Assembly: GCA_963808965.1 (NCBI GenBank)
Contig: CAWEHU010000018.1
Span: forward strand, 1-64,000
Direction of reading: 5' to 3'
Source: CAWEHU01 sp963808965
GTDB taxonomy: Bacteria; Pseudomonadota; Alphaproteobacteria; Acetobacterales; Acetobacteraceae
DNA: 64,000 bases
The position numbers were made by a program, and so were the translations under genes. Numbering within the stretch: position 1 is the stretch's first letter; each line of letters starts with the position of its first letter. Shown in pieces: positions 44,517-53,306 of this stretch. Under the pieces are notes generated by a model. The model was not told the origin of the DNA and searched no databases. It saw nothing but the letters and a program-made list of their open reading frames with translations.

Positions 44517-46489
44517 TATGCGGCAAGCATTCGGTCCTCTCCGACAGGCGACGAAGGTCCTTCCGGAGGTGGGCTGTGTGGGAACAATGCGCGTCGCAGC
44601 CCGGCAAGAGCGAGCGGCACATCTTCCGCGGCGTCGGCGGTGCGGCGAAATGCCAAATCCATGCGCGCACGAAGCATATCGGACGGCAGCGCGTCAGGAT
44701 CGGTCCGGAACTCGCGGGCGATCCGAGCCAAAACGGCCCGCACGGCTCGGGAAGCCGGACCCGGCAGCTCCCCGGCCTTCTGCCGAAGGCGGATGACGTT
44801 CAGCCCGGCGCGGAGCCCAGCCAAGGCGCGGGCGGCCGTCTCAGCTTCGAGACGAGAGCCGGGGAAGCCAAGCCGGTCAAGCACTCGCCCTTCGAGCATC
44901 GCCCGGTCCGGTGCGCGCTGGCCGGCGGCGAGGAGCGCGAGTTCTCGGCGGTTCGCTCGGACCATTCTTCGCAAGGCCTGCTCCGAGCCCATCGAGCGGA
45001 GCGCCTTGGTCGTGCCGAGCGCGAGCCCGATCCCGACCGCCTGGGCGATCACGGAATTCAGAAACCCCGCGAAACTTGCCGAATAAACTTCGCCCAATGC
45101 GAGGGGAGCGAGGCTGTTGATGATCAACGGCATGGCGATCGGCAGCCACCCGGGCGTGGCGAGGCCGAAGCCGAGCAGCAGGTAAGTGGGCGCGAGGGCC
45201 GCGACCAGCAGGGGGAACCCGTCGATCGCGGGCAGAATCGCGAAAAGGTACACCGCCGCGATGACGGCGGCCGCATTCGCCCAGTGCAGGAAGCTCGCGA
45301 TGGCGGGCGCCGGATCGTCCTGAGCGGCGAAGATGCAGCACAGGACGGCGCCCATCTCGGCTGCGATGAAGCCGTCTGGCCAATCGGTCGCGATCCATAC
45401 GACGACGCAAAGGCCAATTCCGATAAAAGCGGCGATCGCGGAGAGGGCCGCTTTGCGGTGATCGCGGTGGTGCTCCAACACGACTTGCTCCGAACGTGCG
45501 CCGCTTCCCGCCCCGATGCTGCGGCGAAGGTCGCGGCATTCGGCCCAGAGCTCGACCAGTTCGCGCATGAGATCGAGGAGGCCGACACGCATGGCCGTGT
45601 TCCAGTCGATGACCGGGCCGATATTCCTGGAGGACGCAAGCCTGGCAAGAAGCTTCGCCTCGGCTCTTTCGGGCGAACCGATCCATGCGGCGGTTTCCTG
45701 GAGCACGGGACGAAGCGTGGCCCGGTCGGCGGAATTCAGCGCTCGGACCCGGTTCTCGATTCCATCGATAATCGGGATAAGCATCTGCATCCGGCGCTGC
45801 ACTCCGCTGAAAGCTGCTTGCACATCATGAATACTCTCGGCTCCTGGGCTTTCGAAGCCGGCATGGACGCGCAGCGTCTCGAGCTCGGCGAGCGAGGAAG
45901 CGAGGCGGACGCGATCGGGCCGGCCGGACGCACCGGCCAAGACTTGCTCCGCCCAGAAAGCGATTTCGGCAAACCAGGCTTCCAGACGCCTTGCCAGCAA
46001 AGGGCCAACTCGCTCGGGGAATACCAGTTCAGATAACACCGTCGTGCAAAGGATGCCGATCGTGATTTCCTCTACGCGCGATACGGCCGTCTCGAATATG
46101 ACCGCGGGGTTGTCGACGCTCGGGAATCCGATCAGCGCCGCAGTATAGCCGGCCAGCATGAAGGCATAGCTGCGCGGTGTGCTGTCGAGCAGCGCGAGGT
46201 AAAGGCAGAGCGAGATCCAGCCTGCCAGGAACAAAGAAAGCAGCAGGGGTGCGTTTACGAGTGCCGGCACCGCGCCGACAGCGACCGACGCACCGACCAC
46301 CGTGCCGACTATGCGATAAACGGATTTCGACCGCACCATTCCCGCAAGAGGCTGCGCTACGATGTAGGCGGTCATCAGCGCCCAGTACGGCCGATCCAGA
46401 TCCAGGCGGAAGGCGATCCAGAGCGCCAGCATCGCGCCGGCGAACGTGCGGACCGAAAACACCATCCGCCGGAACAGGGCGCGCTGCAT
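44516..46489 (-). CDS. FUSC-family aromatic acid exporter, AaeB-like
   Basis: A 657-residue membrane protein with two blocks of five to six transmembrane helices separated by a soluble helical domain. It has LDRPYWALMTAYIVAQPLAG with MVRSKSVYRIVGTVVGASVA in the first block and the repeat-like AFIGIGLCVVVWIATDWPDG in the second. This matches p-hydroxybenzoate efflux protein AaeB and other FUSC members. ATG 46489 (MQRALFRRM) is used; GTG 46501 (VNAWMQ) is equally plausible. First gene of the three-gene efflux operon. No LysR-type AaeR regulator is adjacent. Confidence 0.88.
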   Translation of the reverse strand: MQRALFRRMVFSVRTFAGAMLALWIAFRLDLDRPYWALMTAYIVAQPLAGMVRSKSVYRIVGTVVGASVAVGAVPALVNAPLLLSLFLAGWISLCLYLALLDSTPRSYAFMLAGYTAALIGFPSVDNPAVIFETAVSRVEEITIGILCTTVLSELVFPERVGPLLARRLEAWFAEIAFWAEQVLAGASGRPDRVRLASSLAELETLRVHAGFESPGAESIHDVQAAFSGVQRRMQMLIPIIDGIENRVRALNSADRATLRPVLQETAAWIGSPERAEAKLLARLASSRNIGPVIDWNTAMRVGLLDLMRELVELWAECRDLRRSIGAGSGARSEQVVLEHHRDHRKAALSAIAAFIGIGLCVVVWIATDWPDGFIAAEMGAVLCCIFAAQDDPAPAIASFLHWANAAAVIAAVYLFAILPAIDGFPLLVAALAPTYLLLGFGLATPGWLPIAMPLIINSLAPLALGEVYSASFAGFLNSVIAQAVGIGLALGTTKALRSMGSEQALRRMVRANRRELALLAAGQRAPDRAMLEGRVLDRLGFPGSRLEAETAARALAGLRAGLNVIRLRQKAGELPGPASRAVRAVLARIAREFRTDPDALPSDMLRARMDLAFRRTADAAEDVPLALAGLRRALFPHSPPPEGPSSPVGEDRMLAA

Positions 46490-46646
46490 CCATGCGTTCA
46501 CCGGAGCCAGTCTACAGCGGAGCCCCGGGGTGGCAACGGCAAAGCAAGTCGGGCACGCTCGCGTCGCCGAACGCAATTCGCTGTTGTCGGCTCGCCCTAC
46601 CGCGGCCAAGATGCGGCCCACGAAAGCTTAGAGGAGAGGAACCAAA

Positions 46647-46961
46647 ATGAAGTTCATCATGCTGGCTGCGGCGACGTGCCTCGTTCTGGCTGGCTGCGCC
46701 CAGCCCTCCGGTCCCCCGATTGTCCGCGAAAGCTCAGGTCCCGCGTCAAATCCGACCGGCTCCAACGGACCGATGAGCGGACAGCCGGAAAATACCAATT
46801 CGGCTGCCGGAACCACGATCGTGCGGGGGACGGCATTGAACCCGACTGGATCCGTAGGGCCGGCGAGCGGCCAGCCGTCGAACATGAACACTTCAGCCGG
46901 CGGCGGCTACATGACAGCGCCGCCACGCAATCCGACAGGCTCAGCCGGTTACCAACAATAG
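46647..46961 (+). CDS. Small lipoprotein with internal 30-residue repeats
   Basis: A 104-residue lipoprotein: MKFIMLAAATCLVLAGC with a perfect lipobox (LAGC, Cys 17). The mature part is low-complexity and built from an imperfect repeat beginning NPTGSNGPMSGQPENTN, then NPTGSVGPASGQPSNMN, and a third partial NPTGSAGYQQ. It has no charged core and is probably disordered at the periplasmic face. AGAGGAG precedes the ATG. It diverges from the efflux operon and ends before a hairpin shared with the MFS gene. Function unknown. Confidence 0.75.
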   Translation: MKFIMLAAATCLVLAGCAQPSGPPIVRESSGPASNPTGSNGPMSGQPENTNSAAGTTIVRGTALNPTGSVGPASGQPSNMNTSAGGGYMTAPPRNPTGSAGYQQ

Positions 46962-46993
46962 CTTGACTTTCTTCCGCGAGTTGCGGGAAGCGC

Positions 46994-47021
46994 TCCCCTG
47001 CTTTAGCAGTCGAGCAGGGGA
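46994..47021. terminator. Hairpin between convergent genes, possible bidirectional terminator
   Basis: TCCCCTGCT and AGCAGGGGA form a perfect 9-bp stem with a 10-nt loop, midway between the lipoprotein stop (46961) and the MFS stop (47027). Its position between convergent genes suits a shared terminator; the U tract is poor on both strands. Confidence 0.5.
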
Positions 47022-47026
47022 CAGCT

Positions 47027-48371
47027 TTACCGCGAAGCGGCGCCGGCGGCCGCGGGCGCTGGCGCGCGGGTCAGGCCCATGACGTAGATCGATAGGCCGG
47101 CGATAAAAGCCGGAATCGCCACGATTCCGAACACGGTGGGTAAGCCCCAGCCGAGCGACAGCATGAACCCGCCGAGCATCGAGCCAAGCACCGAGCCGAT
47201 GCGACCGACGCCGTTGGCCCAGCTGACGCCGGTCGCCCGGCTCGCAGTCGGATAATAAGCGGCGGACAGCGCGTTGGCGCCGACCTGGCCGCCCGAGACG
47301 CAGAACCCGGCGCCGAACACCGCGAGCACCATCAGCCACGGCATGGTCGACGCATGGCCGATGAGGAAGACGAAGATCCCGGCCGAGGCATAGGCGATCC
47401 CAAGCACATAATGGGGGTTGAGCTTGTCCATCATCCGCCCGATCGCAACCGCGCCGATGGTGCCGCCCACCTGGAACATCGCCGTGATCAACGACGCCGT
47501 TTTGAGCGTCACGCCGGAGCTGTTGATCAACGTCGGCAGCCAGCTCGAAAGCAGATAGACGACCAGGAGACTCATGAAGAACGCGATCCACAGCAGCAAC
47601 GTGCCCCGCAGCAGATCGCCCTCGAACAGCTGGCGCACCGGGGAGCCATGCGGCTTTCTCGCGCCGGTGAAGGTCGCGTTCGCGAGATCCGCCTCCGGCG
47701 CGATACGGTGCAGCGCCGCCACGATGCGCTGCGAGTCGCCTCCCTTCATGACGAGGTAGCGGACGGACTCCGGCAGCGCCCACCACAGCACGGGTGCGAG
47801 CAAGAGCGGCAAGACACCCCCGACGATCAGAACCGAGTGCCAGCCGTAATCGGCGACGATCTGCGAAGCCACGATGCCGCCGAGCGCCGAGCCGATCGTG
47901 AAGCCGCAGAACATCAGGGTCACGAGAAACGACCGGCGGTCTTCCGGACAATACTCCGAGGTCAGCGTGATCGCGTTCGGCATCGCCCCGCCGAGCCCCA
48001 GGCCGGTGAGGAACCGCAGCAGAACCAGAATCGTCAAGTTAGGGCTGTAGGCGGAGATCAGACTGGCGGCGCCGAAGAACAATACCGCGAAGATCAGCAC
48101 GGCTTTGCGCCCGTGCCGATCGGCGAAGGGGCCGATCGCGAACGCGCCCACCATGAGGCCGAACAGACCGGATCCGAATAGCGGCGCCAGCTGCGCGGGC
48201 GAGAGGCCCCAGTCGGCCTTGATCGCGGGCGCGATGAAGCCGATCGCAGCGGTATCGAAACCATCTATCGCTACGATCAGGAAGCACAGCACGAGGAGCA
48301 GAATTCTGCGTGGGCGACAGCTTGTGCGAGTTGATAAATTCCTGGACGTCGATGACGTTTGCCGCGGACAT
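47027..48371 (-). CDS. MFS transporter, aromatic acid:H+ symporter (AAHS)-type (frameshifted near start)
   Basis: About 447 residues, 12 transmembrane segments. It begins MSAANVIDVQEFINSHKLSP in one frame and continues ILLLVLCFLIVAIDGFDTAA in the next. One extra A (plus-strand T within 48302-48305) causes the shift. MFS motifs are GPFADRHGRKAVLI (loop 2-3) and LRFLTGLGLGGAMPNAITLT, and the N-terminal DGFD Asp is the AAHS hallmark found in PcaK and GenK. It should import aromatic carboxylates such as gentisate or hydroxybenzoates. It is the last gene of a marR-binding protein-MFS unit on the minus strand, divergent from gentisate dioxygenase, so gentisate or its precursor is a likely substrate. 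Confidence 0.88.
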
Positions 48372-48394
48372 GGCGGGCTCCTTGTAGGGGCGTG

Positions 48395-49624
48395 TCACTG
48401 ACCGATCAGGGGGCAGCCGCCATCCTTGACCGGCCGGAACGCTTCATCGGCCGGTATGGTGGCCAGCAGCTTGTAGTAGTCCCACCGACCATGACTCTCG
48501 CCCGGCTTCTTCACCTGGAACAAGTACATCGCGTGAACCGCCCGTCCATCCTTGCGGATGATCGTCGACCCAAAGAGTGGATCCTGGATCGGAGCCGCCT
48601 CCATCCGCGCCACCACAGCCGCGCCGGACGGGATACCACTCGACGCGCCGACCGCCTTGACCGCGCGCAGATAAGCCAACACGCTGGAATAGACGCCGGC
48701 ATGATTCATGGTCGGCATGCGGCCGCCGGCGCGTTCAGCGAAGCGCTTCGACCAAGCGCGTGTCTGGTCGTTGAGATCCCAGTAGAACGCCTCCGTCAGC
48801 ACAAGGCCCTGTGCCGTCTCCAGCCCCAGCGCGTCGACGTCCGTAATGAACATCAACAGTCCGGCCAGACGCTGCTTGTCGTCCCGCCCGATGCCGAACT
48901 CGGCGGCCTGTTTGATGGCGTTGCTGGCATCCGTGCCCGCGTCGGCCAAGCCGATCACCTTGGCGCCGCTGCTCTGCGCCTCCAAAAGGAATGAGGAGAG
49001 ATCGGAACTCCCCAGCGGGTGCAGGGCCTCGCCCAGCACGGTCCCGCCTGCCTGCTTCACCATGGAAGCGGCATCCCGCTCGAGTGCCTTTCCGAAAGCG
49101 TAGTCCGCGGTCAGGAAGTACCAGCTATCGCCGCCCTGCTTCACCAGGGCGCGGGCCGTGCCGTTGGCCAGCGCCCAAGTGTCGAAGGTCCACTGCACCG
49201 TGGTCGGTGCGCATTGCGTACCGGTGAGATCGCTCGTCGCGGTACTTGAGGCGAGGAAGGCGCGATCCTTCTCCCGCATTACCTGATTGACGGCGAGCGC
49301 GACCGCGGAATTGGGTACGTCCACCACCGCTGCGACCCCGTCTTGATCCACCCAGGCACGCGCCGTGGCAGCCCCGACATCGGCCTTGTTCTGATGGTCG
49401 GCGGAGAGGATCTCTACGCGGGGCGCATCGGGCCCGGCTTCCTTGGCGAAGTCTTCCGCTGCCATCTGGGCGGCGACCACGGATCCCTTGCCCGACAAGT
49501 CTGCATAGGGGCCCGACATATCGTTCAAAACGCCGATGCGGATCGTGCGAGTTGAGTTCTGGGCGGCGGCAGCGCCGCCCAGCAGCAAAGATAGGGTCAC
49601 GGCGAGCGCGATTTGCGTCCGCAT
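48395..49624 (-). CDS. ABC transporter substrate-binding protein, LivK-like (paralogue 2)
   Basis: A 409-residue periplasmic binding protein with a Sec signal (ALAVTLSLLLGGAAAAQ) and the shared family features RTIRIGVLNDMSGPYADLSG, SADHQNKADVGAATARAWVD, VPNSAVALAVNQVMREKD and the C-terminal DGGCPLIGQ. It is very similar to paralogue 3 (57770-58981) and somewhat less so to paralogue 1. There are no permease or ATPase genes alongside. It sits between marR and the AAHS-type transporter, implying co-regulation with gentisate degradation. It could bind an aromatic acid and use a transporter encoded elsewhere. Confidence 0.9.
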   Translation of the reverse strand: MRTQIALAVTLSLLLGGAAAAQNSTRTIRIGVLNDMSGPYADLSGKGSVVAAQMAAEDFAKEAGPDAPRVEILSADHQNKADVGAATARAWVDQDGVAAVVDVPNSAVALAVNQVMREKDRAFLASSTATSDLTGTQCAPTTVQWTFDTWALANGTARALVKQGGDSWYFLTADYAFGKALERDAASMVKQAGGTVLGEALHPLGSSDLSSFLLEAQSSGAKVIGLADAGTDASNAIKQAAEFGIGRDDKQRLAGLLMFITDVDALGLETAQGLVLTEAFYWDLNDQTRAWSKRFAERAGGRMPTMNHAGVYSSVLAYLRAVKAVGASSGIPSGAAVVARMEAAPIQDPLFGSTIIRKDGRAVHAMYLFQVKKPGESHGRWDYYKLLATIPADEAFRPVKDGGCPLIGQ

Positions 49625-49724
49625 TCCTGCATTCTCCTTCTAACGACAGAACTTTCCTGGACCGAGTCGGCCTGTTCAGGACGCCGCCTTCGCCCTCGGA
49701 GCCGATTGCTGCCCAGTCGAGGCG

Positions 49725-50210
49725 CTACTCGGCGGCGCGCAGCGGCGCCGGCAGGATATCGTTGTGCAGATCCGCGAGCTGTGCGAGGAGCCGCACGATC
49801 CGCGCCCGATCGCTCGGGGCGAGCGGCGCCAGCAAGCGCTCCTGCACCCGGCGCACGGCCGGCTCCACGCGCTGCAACACCCGCGCGCCTTCCGGAGAGA
49901 GACGGAGGAGCTTCACCCGCTTGTCGCTCGGGCTGGAGCTGCGCAGTACCCAGCCTTTTGCTTCCAGCCGCTCCAGCACGTCGCCGAGCGTGGAGCGATC
50001 GAAGGCGATGAGCGCCGACAAGCGGGTCGCGTCCACCTGCGGGTTGGCCCGGATTGCGACCAGCGCCGCGTACTGCACTGAGGTCAGGTCGAAGTTGCCG
50101 CACTCCTCTGCGAACAGGGCCGAGGAGATCTGCTGCACGCGCCGGATGAGGTGGCCAGGCATGGCATAGAGGCCGTCCATAGAGTGGGGCGCGCTGATTG
50201 ACTTGGACAC
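49725..50210 (-). CDS. MarR-family transcriptional regulator
   Basis: A 161-residue winged-helix regulator. It has dimerisation helices at both ends and the wHTH in the middle: LTSVQYAALVAIRANPQVDA, TRLSALIAFDRSTLGDVLER (recognition helix), LEAKGWVLRSSSPSDKRVKL (wing with the typical DKR) and LRLSPEGARVL. MarR members often bind aromatic carboxylates and release DNA on binding. It is divergent from gtdA, and a 33-bp near-palindrome lies between the two starts (50419-50451). This strongly suggests that it represses the gentisate genes and itself. Confidence 0.9.
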   Translation of the reverse strand: MSKSISAPHSMDGLYAMPGHLIRRVQQISSALFAEECGNFDLTSVQYAALVAIRANPQVDATRLSALIAFDRSTLGDVLERLEAKGWVLRSSSPSDKRVKLLRLSPEGARVLQRVEPAVRRVQERLLAPLAPSDRARIVRLLAQLADLHNDILPAPLRAAE

Positions 50211-50418
50211 GAGCGGAACATGGCTCCTTGCTGAGAACGGCGAGAGAGGGGAGCGTGCGACACGGCCCTACTCCGCGAGCGCGAAGATGCTGCGCCGCGC
50301 AAATACCATGTGGCTTCATCAGCCTTGCTGGCATCCGCAGCGAAGGCGCATTTTCTTCCTCGGCATAGACATTCTTTGCTCCCAGACGTTCCTGAGCAGG
50401 GCGGGCTACCGAACCCGG

Positions 50419-50451
50419 TTGACAGTACACGGAAGTTCCGTATACGGTCAA
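50419..50451. promoter_or_regulatory. 33-bp near-perfect palindrome, probable MarR operator
   Basis: The left arm TTGACAGTACACGGAA (50419-50434) and right arm TTCCGTATACGGTCAA (50436-50451) are reverse complements at 14 of 16 positions around a single central G. The core ACGGAA-G-TTCCGT is perfect. It ends 28 bp before the gtdA start, just ahead of its AGGAGGAGG ribosome site, and TTGAC at its left edge could double as a -35 element. Size and symmetry suit a MarR dimer pair. The remainder of 50211-50479 shows nothing else I can support. Confidence 0.72.
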
Positions 50452-50479
50452 TCGAGAAATGGAGCAGGAGGAGGAATTG

Positions 50480-51544
50480 ATGCAAGCCGAGTCCATCATG
50501 GAAGCTCCCGCGGATACGCCGGAGCGGCGGGCATTTTACGAGAAAATCAGTCGCGAAAACATGGCGCCGCTCTGGACCTCGCTGGCCGATCTGGTCACGC
50601 CCGAGCCGCGCAGCCCGTGCCGCCCGGCGTCGTGGCAATTTTCCAAGATCCGCGACGCCATGATGGAGGCGGGCGGCCTCATCACCGCGAAAGAGGCTGA
50701 GCGCCGGGTGCTCGTGCTTGAGAACCCGGGCCTGCGCGGCCAATCCAAGGTCACCACCTCACTTTACGCCGGCGTCCAGCTCGTGTTGCCGGGCGAGGTG
50801 GCGCCCGCGCACCGGCACACGCAAAGCGCGCTGCGCTTCGTGCTGGAAGGCGGCGGCGCCCACACCTCCGTCAACGGCGAGCGCACCATCATGCACGAGG
50901 GCGATTTCATCATCACGCCGCCGATGACGTGGCACGATCACGGCAACGAGAGCGATCAGCCGATCTTCTGGCTGGACGGGCTGGACATGCCGGTCGTGTC
51001 GCTGCTCGACGCATCTTTCGCCGAGACGCTGGGCCAGGACGAGCAGCCGATCACGCGCCCCATCGGCGACAGCGACGCCCGCTACGGCGCCAACATGCTG
51101 CCCGTGGATCACAAGGGCGGCGGCAGCGGAACGTCCCCCGTGTTCAATTACCCCTATGACCGGACGCGCGATGCGCTTGAGCGGATGCGGCGCGCCGAGG
51201 CCTGGGACCCCTGCCACGGCCTGAAGATGCGCTATACCAACCCGATTACCGGCAACCACGCCATGGCGACCATGGCGACCTTCATCCAATTGCTGCCGAA
51301 AGGTTTTTCCACCGCCAAATACCGTTCTACGGACGCGACCATCTTCGTGCCGATCGAGGGACGCGGACGCAGCATCATCGGCGATGATTTCGTCGTTGAC
51401 TGGGAGAAGCGGGACATCTTCGTTGTCCCAAGCTGGAAGCATGTGCGGCACGAGCCAGCGGAGGACAGCGTGCTGTTTTCGGTCTCCGACAGGCCGATCC
51501 AAGAAGCGCTTTATCTGTTCCGGGAGGACCGTGGGAATGTCTGA
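50480..51544 (+). CDS. gtdA: Gentisate 1,2-dioxygenase
   Basis: A 354-residue bicupin Fe(II) dioxygenase that opens the gentisate ring to maleylpyruvate. The first cupin shows the iron ligands in APAHRHTQSALRFVLEGGGA (HxH near residues 110-112) and TPPMTWHDHGNE. The second cupin is partly retained (VPIEGRGRSIIGDDFVVDWE, FVVPSWKHVRHEP). The typical opening FYEKISRENMAPLWTSLADL is present. ATG 50480 has AGGAGGAGG upstream. The 3' end overlaps the hydrolase gene by 8 bp. Under probable control of the divergent MarR gene. Confidence 0.94.
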   Translation: MQAESIMEAPADTPERRAFYEKISRENMAPLWTSLADLVTPEPRSPCRPASWQFSKIRDAMMEAGGLITAKEAERRVLVLENPGLRGQSKVTTSLYAGVQLVLPGEVAPAHRHTQSALRFVLEGGGAHTSVNGERTIMHEGDFIITPPMTWHDHGNESDQPIFWLDGLDMPVVSLLDASFAETLGQDEQPITRPIGDSDARYGANMLPVDHKGGGSGTSPVFNYPYDRTRDALERMRRAEAWDPCHGLKMRYTNPITGNHAMATMATFIQLLPKGFSTAKYRSTDATIFVPIEGRGRSIIGDDFVVDWEKRDIFVVPSWKHVRHEPAEDSVLFSVSDRPIQEALYLFREDRGNV

Positions 51545-52244
51545 TAACGCCAAGCAGACCGAGTATGTGCTGCCGCCGCCTCCCGTGTCGTCCGTCGCCG
51601 TCGCGGGCGCGGACGCGCGGTTTCCGGTGCGCCGCATCTTCTGTGTCGGGCGCAACTACGCGGCCCACGCGCGCGAGATGGGGCGCGACCCGGATCGTGA
51701 GCCGCCCTTCTTCTTCCTCAAGCCGGCCGACACCGTCGTCGATAACGGCGCCACCGTGCCGTACCCGCCCGAGACCTCGAATTTCCAGTACGAGATCGAG
51801 CTGATCGTGGCGATCGGGAAGGGTGGTTTCAATATTCCCGTGGAGAAGGCGCTCGATCATGTGTTCGGCTATGGCGTTGGGATCGACCTCACCCGGCGCG
51901 ACTTGCAACTCCAGGCGCGCGAGCTGGGGCGACCCTGGGACTGGGGCAAGGGCTTCGACCTATCCGCCCCGATCGCGCCGCTGCGCCGAGTGGAGGAGGT
52001 AGGCCATCCCGCCAAGGGCCGCATCTGGCTCGCGGTGAATGGGCAGGTGAAGCAGGATTCCGACATCGCCAAGCTGATCTGGCCGATTCCGGATGTCATC
52101 TCGATCGCCTCGCGCTCGATGGAGTTGCGGCCCGGCGATCTCATCATGACCGGCACCCCCGAGGGCGTCGGCCCGATCCAGCGCGGCGAGACGATCACCG
52201 GCGGCGTCGACGGCATCGGCGAAATCAAGATCGCCATAGGCTGA
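51537..52244 (+). CDS. Fumarylacetoacetate-hydrolase family protein, probable fumarylpyruvate hydrolase
   Basis: A 235-residue FAH-fold hydrolase. It has RRIFCVGRNYAAHAREMGRD, PPFFFLKPADTVVDNGATVP, then YEIELIVAIGKGG (metal-binding Glu pair), GYGVGIDLTRRDLQLQAREL, and the C-terminal PGDLIMTGTPEGVGPIQRGE. These are typical of NagK-like fumarylpyruvate hydrolases of the gentisate pathway. ATG 51537 overlaps the gtdA end and is preceded by GGGAGG. No maleylpyruvate isomerase gene is present nearby, so it might also act directly on maleylpyruvate. Confidence 0.9.
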   Translation: MSDNAKQTEYVLPPPPVSSVAVAGADARFPVRRIFCVGRNYAAHAREMGRDPDREPPFFFLKPADTVVDNGATVPYPPETSNFQYEIELIVAIGKGGFNIPVEKALDHVFGYGVGIDLTRRDLQLQARELGRPWDWGKGFDLSAPIAPLRRVEEVGHPAKGRIWLAVNGQVKQDSDIAKLIWPIPDVISIASRSMELRPGDLIMTGTPEGVGPIQRGETITGGVDGIGEIKIAIG

Positions 52245-52272
52245 TACGTTTCGAGTAGGAGAACCGGGGATC

Positions 52273-52716
52273 ATGGCGCCGAACGGGGTTACCGACATTG
52301 TACCGGTGATCCAGCTCGCGATCGCCCCGGTTTTCTTGCTGACCGCGGTCGGCACGCTGATCAGTGTGCTGACCAATCGCCTCGCTCGCGCGGTGGACCG
52401 CTCCCGCACGCTGGAGGAGCGTCTGGCGGGAGACGCGGGCGAGGCGTCGCATTCGATACTCGGCGAGCTGGAAACTCTACGACGCAGGATGCGGCTGATC
52501 TACCTGGCGATGTCGCTGGATGTGATCTGTGCCTTATTTGTCGGCCTGATGATCGTGACCGCCTTCATCGACGCGCTTATCCAGCCGAACCTGGCTCGGC
52601 TGATCGCCTTCATGTTCGTCATCGCGATGGTGGCGTTCATCGCCAGCCTCGCGGCGTTTCTGCGCGAGATTTTCCTCGCTGTCGGGAGCGCCTGCGCCAG
52701 GGGCGTCCGCCCATAG
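52273..52716 (+). CDS. DUF2721 family membrane protein
   Basis: A 147-residue protein with three hydrophobic segments: IQLAIAPVFLLTAVGTLISV, then after a charged helical linker (RSRTLEERLAG, ETLRRRMRLIYLAMSLDVIC) ALFVGLMIVTAFIDALI and LIAFMFVIAMVAFIASLAAF. The order, length and NRLARAVDRSR string match DUF2721, a family of unknown role. It follows the gentisate genes by 28 bp on the same strand and may share their transcript. Confidence 0.82.
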   Translation: MAPNGVTDIVPVIQLAIAPVFLLTAVGTLISVLTNRLARAVDRSRTLEERLAGDAGEASHSILGELETLRRRMRLIYLAMSLDVICALFVGLMIVTAFIDALIQPNLARLIAFMFVIAMVAFIASLAAFLREIFLAVGSACARGVRP

Positions 52717-52776
52717 TGCTGCCCACCTGTATAGCCCGCCTCAAGGGGCCTGCTACTTCAACTCGGGAAATGTGAA

Positions 52777-53229
52777 ATGAGTGAAGATCACTACTACGAG
52801 GATTTCACGGTCGGACGGAAATTCCATTCGCGCCCTTTTCGGATGGAGAAAGATCGGATCACAGCCTTCGCCGAGGAGTTCGATCCCCAACCGCAGCATC
52901 TGAGCGAGGAAGCCGCCGCAACCAGCCAGTTCGGCGAACTGGTCGCCAGCGGGTGGCACACCGCGGCGGTTTCCATGCGCCTCTTCATCACCGAGGCTAT
53001 GCCGCCTATCGCGGGAGGAGGTCAGGGAGCAGGCATCGAAGGGCTGGGCTGGCCGCATCCGGTGCGGCCCGGAGACGAGCTTCGCGTGGAAGCCGAAGTG
53101 GTGGGTGCCCGGATCTCTCGCTCACGTCCCGAAAAGGGACTGATTACCTTGCGCGTGACCACCCTCAATCAGAATGGCGCAACTGTGATGACAGCCACAC
53201 ACACGGTGATGATGCCGCGCAGACCATAA
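52777..53229 (+). CDS. MaoC-like (R)-hydratase/hot-dog protein
   Basis: A 150-residue single hot-dog protein: MSEDHYYEDFTVGRKFHSRP, then ITAFAEEFDPQPQHLSEEAA with the usual D-x-Q-x-x-H catalytic block (AEEFDPQPQH, where Asp and His act), FGELVASGWHTAAVSMRLF and GLGWPHPVRPGDELRVEAEV. It should hydrate enoyl-CoA; some members act as thioesterases. It heads a run of CoA-metabolism genes on the plus strand, with 77 bp to the crotonase. Confidence 0.87.
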   Translation: MSEDHYYEDFTVGRKFHSRPFRMEKDRITAFAEEFDPQPQHLSEEAAATSQFGELVASGWHTAAVSMRLFITEAMPPIAGGGQGAGIEGLGWPHPVRPGDELRVEAEVVGARISRSRPEKGLITLRVTTLNQNGATVMTATHTVMMPRRP

Positions 53230-53306
53230 GTCGGACACACGCGTTTGACCGGGTTGGTGAACCTCGTTAGTTTCGACCCAAAGAAACGTCCAGCGGATCA
53301 GATCAA

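Noticed and set aside
44576..46036. Open frame of 486 codons on the plus strand opposite the FUSC gene
   Set aside because: Antisense shadow; the minus strand has the transmembrane pattern and operon overlaps expected of AaeB-like exporters.
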